From contig JAMPIV010008045.1 of assembly GCA_024509875.1 (NCBI GenBank), forward strand, positions 1 to 64,000: a stretch of DNA of 64,000 bases, given 5' to 3'. A program made the position numbers and the translations under genes. Below, piece after piece: positions 44,870 to 55,415 of the stretch. Source of the DNA: Oreohelix idahoensis. Its lineage: Eukaryota > Mollusca > Gastropoda > Stylommatophora > Oreohelicidae. Under the pieces are notes generated by a model, which was not told the DNA's origin, did not search any database, and was given only the letters and a program-made list of their open reading frames with translations. Positions within the stretch are counted from its first letter, which is position 1; each line of letters opens with the position of its first letter.

Positions 44870-45530
44870 CTGTGAAAGAGGAGAAATACCAGCAGACTGG
44901 CAGGGAGGATATACTACAAACTGCCAACGAATGGAGATTTGCGGGAGTCCACAATCAATGAAACGAAAAAGAGGCCATAGAGAGCAACGTGAGAAACCAG
45001 CTGACAGGTTTATCACACAACATAATTATACACAGAATAAACCTTACACATTACACTTTACTGTTGAATATAGATTAGAACTGGGACCCCAAGATGCAGC
45101 AATAGTGAATGCAGTCAGCGACCCATAGCTTGACTGCTTGCATCAGGATCAGCGAACAAGAGCTGATCAAGACCGTACTCCACCTCCACGTGGTGGTCCT
45201 GGAAACAGTCTGCAGCAGTGCAGTCTGGCTGGGCGAGTACGGGTCGAAATGGGAAGGCAAACCCGGTCCCTAAAAAATGCCGTGCTGAAGTCGGATGTGT
45301 CGACCGAAAGGTGCAGATATCACAGCTTAGGCGCAAACAGACACAACGCAACCACCGTCCTTTTCAGGGCGAACAAGGAAGAAGAAGAAAGATTAGAACT
45401 GAATTCATCACTTTACGTTTGATTTGTGATTAATCAGGAGTTGGATGAACTTTGATCTTTTCTTGCCTTTATGATGTGATGAGCACGGGAAAATTGATGA
45501 TAATGATGACAATGATGATGATAATTGTCA
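44870..45530. other. Intergenic DNA with overlapping open frames, unassigned
   Basis: Higher GC than its surroundings at 45100-45370, with open frames of 61-94 codons on both strands. None carries a motif I recognise and none is clearly favoured. A short palindrome CCACCTCCACGTGGTGG lies at about 45180-45196. ATGATGAT-type simple sequence occurs at 45496-45530. Confidence 0.4.
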
Positions 45531-45534
45531 CGGG

Positions 45535-45830
45535 ATTAGCCTCCCCTTTGCTCAGCAGTAGTGGTCCACCAGTGGCCAAAACTCAAGAGTATCTAAAATG
45601 GGTCTTCAAATGTGTCTACCTTCGCACAAGATTACTTATGGCAGAGTTGTAGATAGAGGGATAATGATGCTTCTATCGCAAGGTAATTTAACAACATAAT
45701 TCAGAAGTCGTAGGGCAGAGCACTATTAACATATCGGATCCGGTACCTTTTGTGAAGTTTTAAGCAATGGTGTGGTATGTTCGAGACCCCAGCTGGTTTA
45801 ATCCAGCGAAATTCCTGTTTTAAGTATTTT
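45535..45830 (+). repeat. Dispersed repeat family D, copy 4
   Basis: The closest relative of the 6945-7270 copy: CAGTAGTGGTCCACCAGTGG, AAAACTCAAGAGTAT, GTGTCTACCTTCGCACAAG, GGCAGAGTTGTAGATAGAGG and CCCAGCTGGTTTAATCCAGC. It is preceded by a (GAT)n-like tract. It is non-coding. Confidence 0.75.
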
Positions 45831-46440
45831 TGGCTCTATGGCTGTAACTATATGTATATGTATTAAAGATTTTAGATCATACATGCGCTCTCTTATCTAT
45901 AAGAACTGAATCAACTATGGATTTGTAAAATAACATATAACATATTTAATAATCAATTAGTCTTTAACAAATTTAAATAAATATGAATGAAAGTGACTTT
46001 AGAGTTTTTAAAAAATTTGTCTTCACTGAGAAGACTTAATTGAGGATTGATGATTATTGTCCGTTGCTTGCGCCTGTTACAAAAAAACTTAACTGGCTGA
46101 GTTCTGCAATGGGTCGTTGTCAGGTCTTTTGTGATGAGGACTCTTCTCTAGAGGTGTCTAGATGAACGTCACTCCTAATGCCATGGTGGGTATCTTCACA
46201 ACGTGTCCACTGTAGATAATTGGTGTCGAACCAAGCTTCTTGAATCACAAGATAATGACGAAGATTCTAACTTCAGACTGGTCTGTTACTAAAAACCGTC
46301 TTGTAGCTTCGAACCCCGAACTTTAGGAAAAATAAAAGAACAAATGCCTCTGCTAAGTACATTTGTGGGCTGGATTAACAGGCGCATTGTCTCGCTGTCC
46401 ACCCATCAATGTTAGCCTCTCTGAATAATTATTCTACCTG
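45831..46440. other. Intergenic DNA, no gene seen
   Basis: AT-rich. At 46230-46340 scattered words resemble the inner end of family L but not enough to call. Confidence 0.45.
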
Positions 46441-46456
46441 AGTATACATAGGATAA

Positions 46457-46731
46457 AAAGGTAAAGGTAAAGGAACCCGTTACACGCCCATTGAGGCATA
46501 TTGGGAATATGGTGATAGGCCCATATTATCTTGACCGTCGGCACACGAGGGGTGATGTGGTCGGCATCACGCCGGCCGCCTTAACCTTCCCAGAGTAGCT
46601 CTGGTACCCATTTGGGGCTGGGTCGACCCAGGAGCCGTTTTGTGGCCTAAAAATTTTCCGCCTCATCTGGGGATCGAACCATAGACCACTGCGCTAGGAA
46701 GCCAGTGCACTAACCACTATGCTACCGCGGC
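46457..46731 (-). mobile_element. SINE-B copy 2, with perfect target-site duplication
   Basis: The minus strand runs AGCCGCGGTAGCATAGTGGT (head, box A), CTATGGTTCGATCCCCAG (box B), GAGGCGGAAAATTTTTAGGC, GGTCGACCCAGCCCCAAATG, GGCCGGCGTGATGCCGACC, and ends GGGTTCCTTTACCTTTACC. It is flanked by the 14-bp direct repeat TATACATAGGATAA at 46443-46456 and 46732-46745, the footprint of target-primed insertion. It is nearly identical to the copy at 63169-63440. Confidence 0.95.
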
Positions 46732-46745
46732 TATACATAGGATAA

Positions 46746-47035
46746 CTCAGGGAATATGATTAGAAGTCACCGTTATTCGTCTGGTTACTTAAATGGGGAA
46801 AATGTGTCTGGATAGCGCGAGTGCAATGATTTGCCTGAACTAACGTTATCAGGTTACGTATTCTCACAAAATGATAATATACACACTGTGCTCATGTGAT
46901 GTAATCATCACTCACTTCCTCCCTGCTACGTTCGGTGTCTGGGGCCACCTGTGCTGTCGGTTTTCTGAACGACTAACAAGATTTAATCAACAGCGCTTGC
47001 TGTAATGGTTTATGAATCATATATTGATTTTAATA
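46746..47035. other. Intergenic DNA with weak family H similarity
   Basis: TCACTTCCTCCCTGCTACGTTC resembles 8150-8165, and GAGGTTGCCAGC at 47040 is the family H hallmark in reverse. There is no gene. Confidence 0.4.
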
Positions 47036-47065
47036 TATTGAGGTTGCCAGCTAGACCGAAAGTGT

Positions 47066-47632
47066 GGCATCAAAGAAGAGTTGGCCACTCGAAAAGCAGC
47101 AGCTTGGAGACTTTTTCAGGCCATAAATCGAGGATTCCTCAGCAAGAGAGAGGTTGGTAAGAAAACGAAGATGGCTGTATACCGCTCCACCTATGTCCCA
47201 GTCTTGACATATGGATGCGAGTCATGGGCAATGACTACAACCCACAAAAGCCAGATCCAAACCTCAGAAATGAGGTATCTGAGGAAGGTGGTTGAAGTAA
47301 CAAGAAGAGACATGGTCCGCAACCAGACGATACGTGAAGGCCTACAATCCCACCCCCTGCAGACCCAAGTAGAACAGTCCGTACTAAGATGGTTTGGCCA
47401 TGTCTGCAGATGGGAGAAGATCGGCTACCACGACAAGCATGGGAAACAAAGAGCCAGGGATCCAGACCCCAGGACGACCCAGAGTCCGCTGGGAGGACAA
47501 CATTAGACAATCTTTGAAGGACCGAGGACTAGAATGGAACCAGGCCAGGAGGAAGACAGCCGATAGGATAAGTCTGGCGCTCTCTTCCAAACCTCTACAC
47601 CTCACGGTAGAAGGGGAACGATTAAGTAAGTA
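47066..47632 (+). pseudogene. LINE 3' end, copy 3 of three
   Basis: Same element as 34437-35010, with three small indels: one A lost near 47409 (CAGATGGGAG against CAGAATGGGAG), one C lost near 47469, and one A gained near 47570. These split what is a single frame in the 34 kb copy. It starts at the same point (CATCAAAGAAGAGTTGGCC) and ends in TTAAGTAAGTAAG. It sits between two pieces carrying GAGGTTGCCAGC / AGAGGTTGCCAGC, a possible target duplication. Confidence 0.9.
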
Positions 47633-47634
47633 AG

Positions 47635-47885
47635 AGGTTGCCAGCCTTGTATGGCTTATATAACCACTTAGCAAGTAACATGTCACATCCACTTTGTAAA
47701 ATATATGTTCACAACTTACCCAAATGGGAAATACAATCTCCTGTCACAATAGAACGGACACCGCAACTTTGATTTGATGCTTCGAACACTCGGTCTGGGA
47801 TAGTTTCAGAATCCCTCTTATGACTTTCTGATTCCTGAAATTTCCAGTCTTTGTTTTTAAAATTGCGGGTTCTCTTTTAAGTTAT
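47635..47885 (-). repeat. Dispersed repeat family I, second copy
   Basis: The minus strand carries ACCCGCAATTTTAAAAACAA, GACTGGAAATTTCAGGAATC, AGTCATAAGAGGGATTC and ends with TTGCTAAGTGGTTATATAAG next to GGCTGGCAACCTC. It lacks the 50-bp tandem expansion seen at 17260-17345. Confidence 0.6.
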
Positions 47886-48884
47886 AAATACTTCGATTTG
47901 TTACTTTTATTTTAGGAATACTTCGTCCGATCCTTCTCTCTGGCTACTGGGAGTTGTTACTTGACGTTTGTTGAAAATGCAGTCTGATTTGTGTCCCTGA
48001 TGTCACTAGATTATATTTCCATTTCTCCGCCCAAGTTCCAGATTGGTATTTCCGATCATCTTTGCCAAAGTTTATTTCAGGCTCTCGATTTAGACCAATC
48101 CTGTCTCTTTAGAACTATGTGGGTCGGGGGGTTAAATCATTACTATTCCCCGCGTGTTTTAAAATATCAATTTTAAAATTTAAAATCGTTACCTCTTTCA
48201 AATATGGCAGTAAAACTTCCGATAGCATTTGTGAAAACTCACAAACACATCGATGAACTTATTTTGTGGCTAATATCGTTCCCAACATAATCTCCCCAGA
48301 CGGGTTATCTGTATTATTAATGCACAGATGGACCATCGGAAGCGATTACATATTATCACCTGTGTTTACGTACATCTCCAACACGGTTGTCCCAGACTGA
48401 CAATCTGGCTTTCTTTTCGTCGATCGTGCGAGACCACCTTTGTGTCAACAATGACCGGCTCTATCAAAGGTGGCTAGACGACTTAAGTGATAGAAGTACT
48501 ACCCGCTGACCTGTCTAATTAGCCTTGTAATACTACGATTCACATGGTGAAACGTAAACAAGTCTGGGAGTGACTTGGCAAGGATGTAGGTGCATAAAAT
48601 ATGCCAAATAATAGGACGATGTGTGAAAAAAATAAATAAATCGGTAATGCAGGAGAGAACGAAGAATGAAGAAGGACGTACACAAATATCGTCACAATAA
48701 TGATGATGATATCACAAAACGACGCCTTAAAGCATTTCTAAGTAGACTTAAAAGATGTGTCTATTTCTTTCATGGGTAACGGAAGGTCAAATTCCTCTAA
48801 GGAACAAAGTAGTTACAGTTTACAGTTCAAAGAAGCAGAAATAAATCATTTTTCCATTTCACTTATGCTCCTTACGTGCATGAA
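47886..48884. other. Intergenic DNA, no gene seen
   Basis: No motif recognised in any frame. AATAAATAAAT at 48630 and GATGATGATAT near 48700 are short simple sequences. Confidence 0.45.
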
Positions 48885-49065
48885 GCAATCATTGTAGCTG
48901 TTTTGACTTCAAGAAGCGTTTGCTAATCTGTGACATGCTATTGCAAATGTGGTGTCTGGAGCCATTTGTTTGACAGAATGACGCTGCCAGCTCCATGCAC
49001 AACCTCATGGTTGTCGCCTCGTGCGACATGCTTGAGGGTGCAGTGTTCCTATTATCTCTCTGTCT
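48885..49065 (-). repeat. Dispersed repeat family H copy
   Basis: The minus strand has CATGTCGCACGAGGCGACAA (the start block), CCATGAGGTTGTGCATGGAG, GCTGGCAGCGTCA and a distal decayed region with CTACAATGATTGCTTC. The block order is conserved but diverged. Confidence 0.5.
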
Positions 49066-49284
49066 CTCCAGAGGCCCCGAGAATTACACGCCGCAGGGGT
49101 ACGATGAAGACCATTGTGAAACTAAATACCAGGTGTAATCTTAACGCTAATAGCCGGAGAACAGTTTTAATGTGAGGGCACGTACAATACATACTACCGT
49201 ACGGCCAGAAATGTTGTTCATCAATGGACAAAACTAACGAAAACAACACAATAACTTTTTTTTAAAGGGGTATAGTACGCTTAT

Positions 49285-49535
49285 GAGCGTCCGATTGGCA
49301 GAGTGGTTAGAGCGCTGGTCTGTCGCGGCAAAGGTGCCGGGTTTGAATCACGGTACTAACACGCTCCAGTTTACACAGCTGTAAATGGGTACCTGACTTT
49401 GAGTTAGGGAAGGAAAAGGCAGCAAGGAAAGGAACTGGTCACCCCACCTCTCGATGCTGGACCTAGTATGGTGAAGTCTCTAACACTTCACTCCCCAACG
49501 GCAGTATCTGCTATGGGAGTACCTTTACCTTTACC
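49285..49535 (+). mobile_element. SINE-C, full-length copy
   Basis: The tRNA-like head reads GCGTCCGATTGGCAGAGTGG (box-A-like TTGGCAGAGTGGTTAGAGCG in part) and GTGCCGGGTTTGAATCACGG (box-B-like). The body has TAAATGGGTACCTGACTTTG, GTTAGGGAAGGAAAAGGCAG, GCTGGACCTAGTATGGTGAA and GGCAGTATCTGCTATGGGAG. The tail is TACCTTTACCTTTACC. Imperfect 12-bp flanks (TAGTACGCTTAT at 49273 and TAGTATGCCTAT at 49536) look like a target-site duplication. Confidence 0.9.
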
Positions 49536-49639
49536 TAGTATGCCTATAATGCTATTTAGACAGGATTTCAATACCGCGTGAATGAATCAAGCTATATAAC
49601 GCTAGCGTTTACGTACGACTATATCTCTGTATATCGACT

Positions 49640-49790
49640 CAGCAGTAAATGGGTACCTAACTCTAATTTCAGGAAGGCAAATTCAGCGAGGAAGTAAACC
49701 GACCACACCACCTAATAAAACTGGATCTAGTCTGGTGAAGTCTCTAACACTCACTCCTCTACAGCAGTACCAGCAATGGGGCTACATTCC
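49640..49790 (+). mobile_element. SINE-C, headless copy
   Basis: TAAATGGGTACCTAACTCTA, AGGAAGGCAAATTCAGCGAG, CTGGATCTAGTCTGGTGAAG, CAGCAGTACCAGCAATGGGG. It lies about 100 bp downstream of the full copy in the same orientation. The sequence between (49548-49639) is unrelated. Confidence 0.8.
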
Positions 49791-50770
49791 CATACATTTG
49801 CATCTAATGTATCATCGATACGCAGGAAGCAATTACCATTAACTGTATTTCTTGAAATTATGTTTATTGATGTCTTTATCTAGACGCAACATTCCAGTAG
49901 GCAGGCAATCAAGTTTTTCAACATTTAATTTATATGCTGACAAGCCTCCAGCCACTTTAATCATCTCCTATATTTAAAGTAAGAATAATTTGGTTTTTCA
50001 AGCAGGCAACCAAATCCGAGTTCTGAACAGCACGATCCTTTTCGACGTAGGGCCGAGGGGCAGCATGCAGCAAGAGGTAAAACGTGCAGAAAAGGGGGAA
50101 TGGACAAATGAGCACAGAAACATAAATAAATTAACTGATAGAATGCTGCGAATAAAAACAGCTGAATGATCTATGATGGAAGTTTTACGATTACAAGAAT
50201 GAATAAATAAAATCGCATGAATATACGCTTTCTCGTGAAACGACGGCATTCTGGTCAGAGAAGCGGGGATTATGGGAATAATTTTGATACGAAAAATGAC
50301 GTTTCCGACGCCATAACAACGGAATAAAAACCGGAAGGATGCAGGAGAGGAGCTGCACCGGAACTACGGGTCCTATAAATATGCATTTCTTCGGAGGCAA
50401 CAAAAAAGGGTAAATTTACGACATTAAAATATTCGCAGCTTGAAATGGAACGAGGGCATGAATATTTTTATGCTGAGTTTGTTCTGCATTGCCTTCACAT
50501 TTGGTCAGCCATTGTTTCTGTTCTTGTTTAACTAGGGCAGCTGAGCTTGTCACGCTTTCGCGAATATTGCCAAGCTGACCAATCTGCATGTGTTCTGTAG
50601 CTGTTGAGTGGTGCTCTATATATATTGTTTGTGATTGTTGGGGAGCCCGGCAGTAACTTTAGTCTTGCTGTGAAAAGTACTGGGCAAGTGAGCAGCTGAG
50701 CTGTTTCATATGGATGGGTACTATCGTGGCAATTAGGCTAGTGTGAGGGGTTTAATTTGTTGAAGTGCTT
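49791..50770. other. Intergenic DNA, no gene seen
   Basis: Open frames of 70-83 codons on the minus strand have no recognisable motif. The right part may contain the decayed C terminus of the LINE at 50780-51330. Confidence 0.45.
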
Positions 50771-50779
50771 GTTGAGTTT

Positions 50780-51330
50780 GTTGTATTATGTTATTAGTTG
50801 GAAGATTGTGCAGTTGATATTGCCACTTTTGTTTCGATGGGCCATTTCTTTATACATTATACGTCCAGTAGACTCCTTCACCCACCAGCTCAGCCATTCC
50901 ATTTCAGTATTATTTTGATGTTCTCGTTTACCTCTCTGCATTTTGGTTTTTATGTTTGTTTAAATCATGCTTACCCCTAGTTTTGCTAGTAGGTCTGCTT
51001 TTTCGTTGCCTCCTATGTCTAGTGTATCCATGTATACATTGGGAAGTGGCTCTGGTTTTGTATGTTGTTATTTATTTATATTTAGTTTGGAGGTATTCTT
51101 AAAAAGGTTGAAGTGTTTATTTTTGAATCAGTGAAGATATGATATCTGAGAGCTTTTATATTTCTTGTTTAAGGTTGAGTATTGTTGTGGGGGTAGTATT
51201 TACTGCTGTCATTTCTGCCTGGTAATTAGTACATAAGTCGTGACGTCTTAAGCGAATTACGTTGCACTGTTTCGTTGAGTATGTAGCCCAGTGCATCCGA
51301 TTTGAACAGGCATTTGTGTAGGGCTGCCTT
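50780..51330 (-). pseudogene. LINE RNase H fragment, strongly decayed
   Basis: Minus-strand pieces: ALHKCLFKSDALGYI, an NYQAEMTAVNTT word (shifted frame), an ILNLKQEI word, IFTDSKINTS (acidic core of RNase H, from the usual FTDSKS), and a WIHGHTDIGGNEKADLLAK-like stretch broken by frameshifts. It is related in type to 38925-39685 and 56025-56220 but not an obvious copy of either. Confidence 0.55.
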
Positions 51331-52375
51331 TCTTAGTCTTTGACTGTTCCCAGATTACCTGCAAGGAGTATTGCTGTGAGTGTGGTGATGTACCTCTTTT
51401 TACACAACACAATGCGTCTATTATATTGGAACTTTGTGGTGCTCACAAGAAGGTTGCTAATCTCAGTACGACGCGTATAAAATTATGACGTGTGTGCGCG
51501 TGCAGGAGAACGGTATTAATTATCTGTGTATATTATCGGCCGTAATCTTATACGGCTTTCGATAAATGTCGCAAGTGTCAGGAGTATGTTAACTATGTGA
51601 AAGCACCAGTTGCTTAAATGTAATAAAAATATATTATTTTGGGGGTAATATTGAGCTATATCCCACAGCTAACATATCCATATGTACGCCATTGTTTTCC
51701 GGCAGGGTTCAGGCATGTTTATTACGTAACACAGCAGTGGACTTCATGATTGGGAAAGTTGCTAGTGCTAGGGTGTGTTCTCGGGCAGACATTAATACAT
51801 GGGCACGCCAGCACCCATTACATACAGACGCTAAGGTTTCCATTACACCTATAAATACACAAGTTAGTGTTCATACTGGTCATATACATAAAAAAGCACT
51901 TAGTAATGAGTATAGTAACCTGAGATTGATTAACAATACTGATCTTAATCGGTCCAGTACGACATGTACAGAACATACTAATATCCACGTGTGACGTACG
52001 TCTAAGTATGACAAATGAATTTCCCTGACTCGAGGGATGATAACAAAATATTGGCCTCTCATAACTTTAGAACCCCTGATCATCTGTTGTAACTTTTACC
52101 GGCATGCAGCGGTACCATCAAAGAACAGGCTGATCTTCAGAATTCAACGTGGAGCGGCCGCGATCTAAAGAATCAGGGACTTGCAGCTCACAGAGTTAGC
52201 TTCTCGGGAAATTTTCGCACTCTTATGCGAGCAGCCTGAGACGGAAGAAAATCCGTAGACCGGGGTAAACGAAGGAATCGCAAAGATTAACACATCGGCG
52301 GGGTACCCCGGATTTTGCTCAAGTTCAAGAAAGGTGCGAAAATTTAACACGCCCTATTCAAGTTACATTCGATAA
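51331..52375. other. Unassigned DNA, including the likely upstream part of family L copy 4
   Basis: A 100-codon open frame at 51692-51994 (+) has no motif I recognise and no flanking support. The GC-richer stretch 52140-52375 directly precedes a TATA-like motif and may be the promoter part (U3) of the next element. Confidence 0.4.
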
Positions 52376-52386
52376 GTATAAATAGA
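52376..52386 (+). promoter_or_regulatory. TATA-box-like motif in family L copy 4
   Basis: GTATAAATAGAG, followed about 25-30 bp later by GCATTTTATCGTTCGCTCTG, is a good RNA polymerase II core promoter match. It fits a U3/R boundary if family L is an LTR. Function is inferred only from sequence. Confidence 0.4.
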
Positions 52387-54340
52387 GTACTCCGAAAAAC
52401 TGCATTTTATCGTTCGCTCTGACAGAATCCTAGTTGCACTAGCATAGTCGGATTCCTGCTGGATTTCATCTACCTTCGTGACTATTGGAGTGTATTCTTT
52501 CTGTGCAGACGGTAATTTATACATTAGCTTCGAGTGATCAGTGGTCGAGTTATTTCAATTGATTTCAATGGATTGTGGTGTAAATTTAACCTTATTAAAT
52601 AAACCCATTTTCTAAGATCTAGTGCAAACTAATGTTACAGCTAAAAGTATTTCCTAATACAATTGACGCGTAAATTTATTTTGCAGACGTTAAAGAGAAT
52701 TATAACTTTAATACAGTTTAGTTCTGTATAGATAGATGTGCTTTTAATTGTTTTAACTCACGGGAAGTTTTCCTGATTTGTTAATTGACGACGCTAATAA
52801 GTAAATAGGCTAACTGTAATTTATCGCGTCAGATTATAATATGATTTGTAATGCATTTCTTGTTTTGATTATCTTTCATTCAGAACGATCATTCAACCTG
52901 CATCCCAGCAATTATTAATTATATACAGAGTTCTGCCAAACTCAATTCGATAACTCCAGTAACATATGAACTTTTTAAAGCTAAACTTGTGGCGACCTGT
53001 AATGGGCCCCCGCTCCTCTGAACGTAACTGAGAAAAAAGCCATTCAAGAAACACTTTAAAAATACTAGTTCATATAGAGTCCTTAAAGAAAACTGGAAGC
53101 AGAACATATTTTATTCACTGCCCCTATTTGTGAAGAAAAAACATCGATCTACCTGAACCCTGTCTGTCACGTATATTCAGTGGATTTTACCTTCCCGTTC
53201 CCCCCCGAAGAAGAACTTACCTCAGTGTTTTTCTTAACTTGTGACATTACGGAAAAAGGAAGTTATCTCCACCAGCTGTGCCAATTTTAGGAACCACACC
53301 ATACCTCACGCCTAGCCAAGTGCCTGTGACATTCTTTAGGAACTTTATCTAATAAATAAACAGTACCGTTAAACTTCAACGTCCAGCGATTTCGGGACAC
53401 TTTGTTAACTTCAACAACTCGCAAATCTGGGGCTGTACACGGAAGAAAATACTTTTACCTAAGCCAAGGTTTAGTGCTGTTTTTTTTATGTATTTCCTAT
53501 GAAGTGCCAGAATTCACCTTTCGGTAAGTCTGCGTGTGTGTTTGTGGGGATGGCCAGCCCTAGTGTGTTTTTTTGAATGAAAGGAGATTTATCTTTTCTT
53601 TACCTTTTTAATTAGTTCGACCTTGTACTAAGGTGCATTATATTCCTTGTACGGGATCTCTCCTAGCGGGATCGGGTAACTGTGTTCCTTCCCCCTCCCG
53701 TAAAATTTGTTGATTTAAAGGGAGACAATTGAGAACTCTAGCTTTTCCTCTATACCCCCCCCCCCCTTTTTCTGTAACCCCTTGCCTCAGAGTAATAAAT
53801 TTACCAGTGGGTTAAATTGCCTATCTCTGATCACCCCCCCCCCCTTGTCTTTGGGACCGGGTTTTGTCTGTTAGTAAATATAAACGGGAAACGGTGGATG
53901 GGATATTACTCCTCAAAAACCCCTCTTCCGTAGTTATATTTGTATTCTGTAACCTTTGATTTTTGACTGTAAATGTACAATTATGTGTGAGTCCTTTATG
54001 ATAATAAAGGTATTAATCATTAATTGTGTTGGTTGTCGGTTGGCCTAAAACTCCAAACATTTCCATCTGTGTAGGCTGTATTCATGTACGTTGAGCGACA
54101 GAATCACCAAATCGGTGAGCGCGCCTGAGTGACTGGAACTGACAAACAATCGTTTGTGCAGAAGAGAGATAGGAGTAGTCTGTGAGAAAACAGATATTGT
54201 CGTAATAAGAGACTGTCCTTGCTCCTTCCCAGCGCTTGTGAATCTACTACCTCCTTCTCCCAAATCCTTATTCTCACAGAGCCTTCAATATCACTTTACA
54301 CTCTAAAGGGACCAATATTCATCAGCACCCTCTCAGATAA
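52380..54340 (+). mobile_element. Family L LTR-like repeat, copy 4
   Basis: The early block TTGGAGTGTATTCTTTCTGTG..GACGGTAATTTATAC matches copy 3 at about 32050-32095. Late blocks match copies 1, 3 and 5: GATAATAAAGG near 54000, GTGTTGGTTG, AGAGACTGTCC, a CTACCTCCTTCTCCCAAATC pyrimidine-rich stretch, and AAAGGGACCAATATTC at the end (compare CAGAAGGGACCAAACC in copy 1). Long C runs lie at about 53755-53767 and 53835-53846. It is non-coding. The 132-codon frame at 54219-54617 straddles its right end and has no known domain. Confidence 0.55.
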
Positions 54341-54640
54341 AAATTACGACACCACGACATGTCTCGCTCAGCAAGCATTCCACACGATTTTTGTGCATAG
54401 TTTCCCGCTAGCTGAGTTTCTTTTGGTGGTCGTATTGTACACGACCGCACCATGCAGGTATGAAACCTGCCACCATGTACAACCCGGCACACACTCAGGA
54501 AATTGTTTCAGCCCACAGCTGTTGTCAGATTTGTGCGTCTTTTTGTACTACATAATTCGTACCATAAAATCGCATTTGTTCGCTTTCGTGACAACTGCGA
54601 TGCTCGCAAAGCTGTAATTACCTGTCAGAAGGTAGGGCAT
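54341..54640. other. Intergenic DNA, no gene seen
   Basis: A short tRNA-like word, GCAGGTATGAAACCTGC (stem CAGGT/ACCTG), lies at 54455-54471 without a partner box A. Confidence 0.4.
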
Positions 54641-54654
54641 TAGAATGTTCTTCT

Positions 54655-54855
54655 TCTTCTTCTTCCGTCCTTAGCCAACGACCGGCAAAGCAGTCAGTGG
54701 CCATTACGCCTAGTGGCGTCTTAAGGGCAACAGCGAATAGATTTTCTTTGCCGTTGTTCCCATCACGCCTAATGGCGTCTTTAGGGCAACGACAAATCAA
54801 TCCGTTTGCTGTTGTTTCCGTAATCAAAGTGACTGGCAAACGGGTGATCAGCCCG
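54655..54855 (-). repeat. LINE 3' UTR remnant with internal duplication
   Basis: TTCTTCTTCTTCCGTCCTTAGCC, quoted core TCCTTAGCC, then GGCAAAGCAGTCAGTGGCCA, TTACGCCTAGTGGCGTCTTA match the 3' ends at 36100-36165 and 43820-43880. A second CATCACGCCTAATGGCGTCT at 54758-54780 shows a roughly 65-bp duplication of the element end. Confidence 0.6.
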
Positions 54856-54979
54856 TTGGGTTTAGAATGTTCTAATAATTGAATAATGCACATAATTCAG
54901 CATGCGCAACAAATGTAGTTCAATACTACCGGAGAGGAGAAGAGAGCGCACAAATTATACCACATCGACCAAGACTTCG

Positions 54980-55195
54980 ACTTGTTAACGGACACACATA
55001 AATAATTAATATGAAACAAATATAAAGGTATGTTATCAGGCACTCGCAGGAAATAAAGAAGTAGAACACCAGACAACAGAAACAACAGACATGAGTGGTT
55101 TACCCAGGATTTGAACACTGGACCTTCCGTGCGACAACCCCGCCTAGCCATGCAAGCGAATCACACTGTCCTCCCTGCCATCTACGCATCATCAA
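54980..55195 (-). mobile_element. Family G SINE copy (minus)
   Basis: The minus strand has GGCAGGGAGGACAGTGTGATTC (head), GCTAGGCGGGGTTGTCGCAC, GGTCCAGTGTTCAAATCCTG (box B), GTCTGTTGTTTCTGTTGTCT, CTACTTCTTTATTTCCTGCG, AGTGCCTGATAACATACC and TTATATTTGTTTCATATTAA (all as pieces). It lies about 220 bp from the hairpin formed by two more copies. Confidence 0.85.
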
Positions 55196-55415
55196 AAAAT
55201 GATGTTTCAATGGCAGGTCATCAGTGCGAATCACAATACACGACACCGGAAGTCCACCATGGGCAGTCAGCCTATTAATGACGCAATCACTTCTGTTGTT
55301 TCTCTATCCTGCAGTATAGGCCAATCCAACAAGACAAGGACCTTAATACTGTGTCCAGTAAATGATAGTAGACTAGAACAGTGAGAAAAGGACAGTGGGT
55401 AGATTTGGTATAGTA

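Noticed and set aside
51692..51994. 100-codon open frame considered as a small gene
   Set aside because: Ordinary composition but no recognisable domain, no neighbouring exon evidence and position next to a repeat. Left unassigned.
54219..54617. 132-codon open frame
   Set aside because: It starts inside family L copy 4 and runs into unrelated DNA. No domain recognised, so probably fortuitous.
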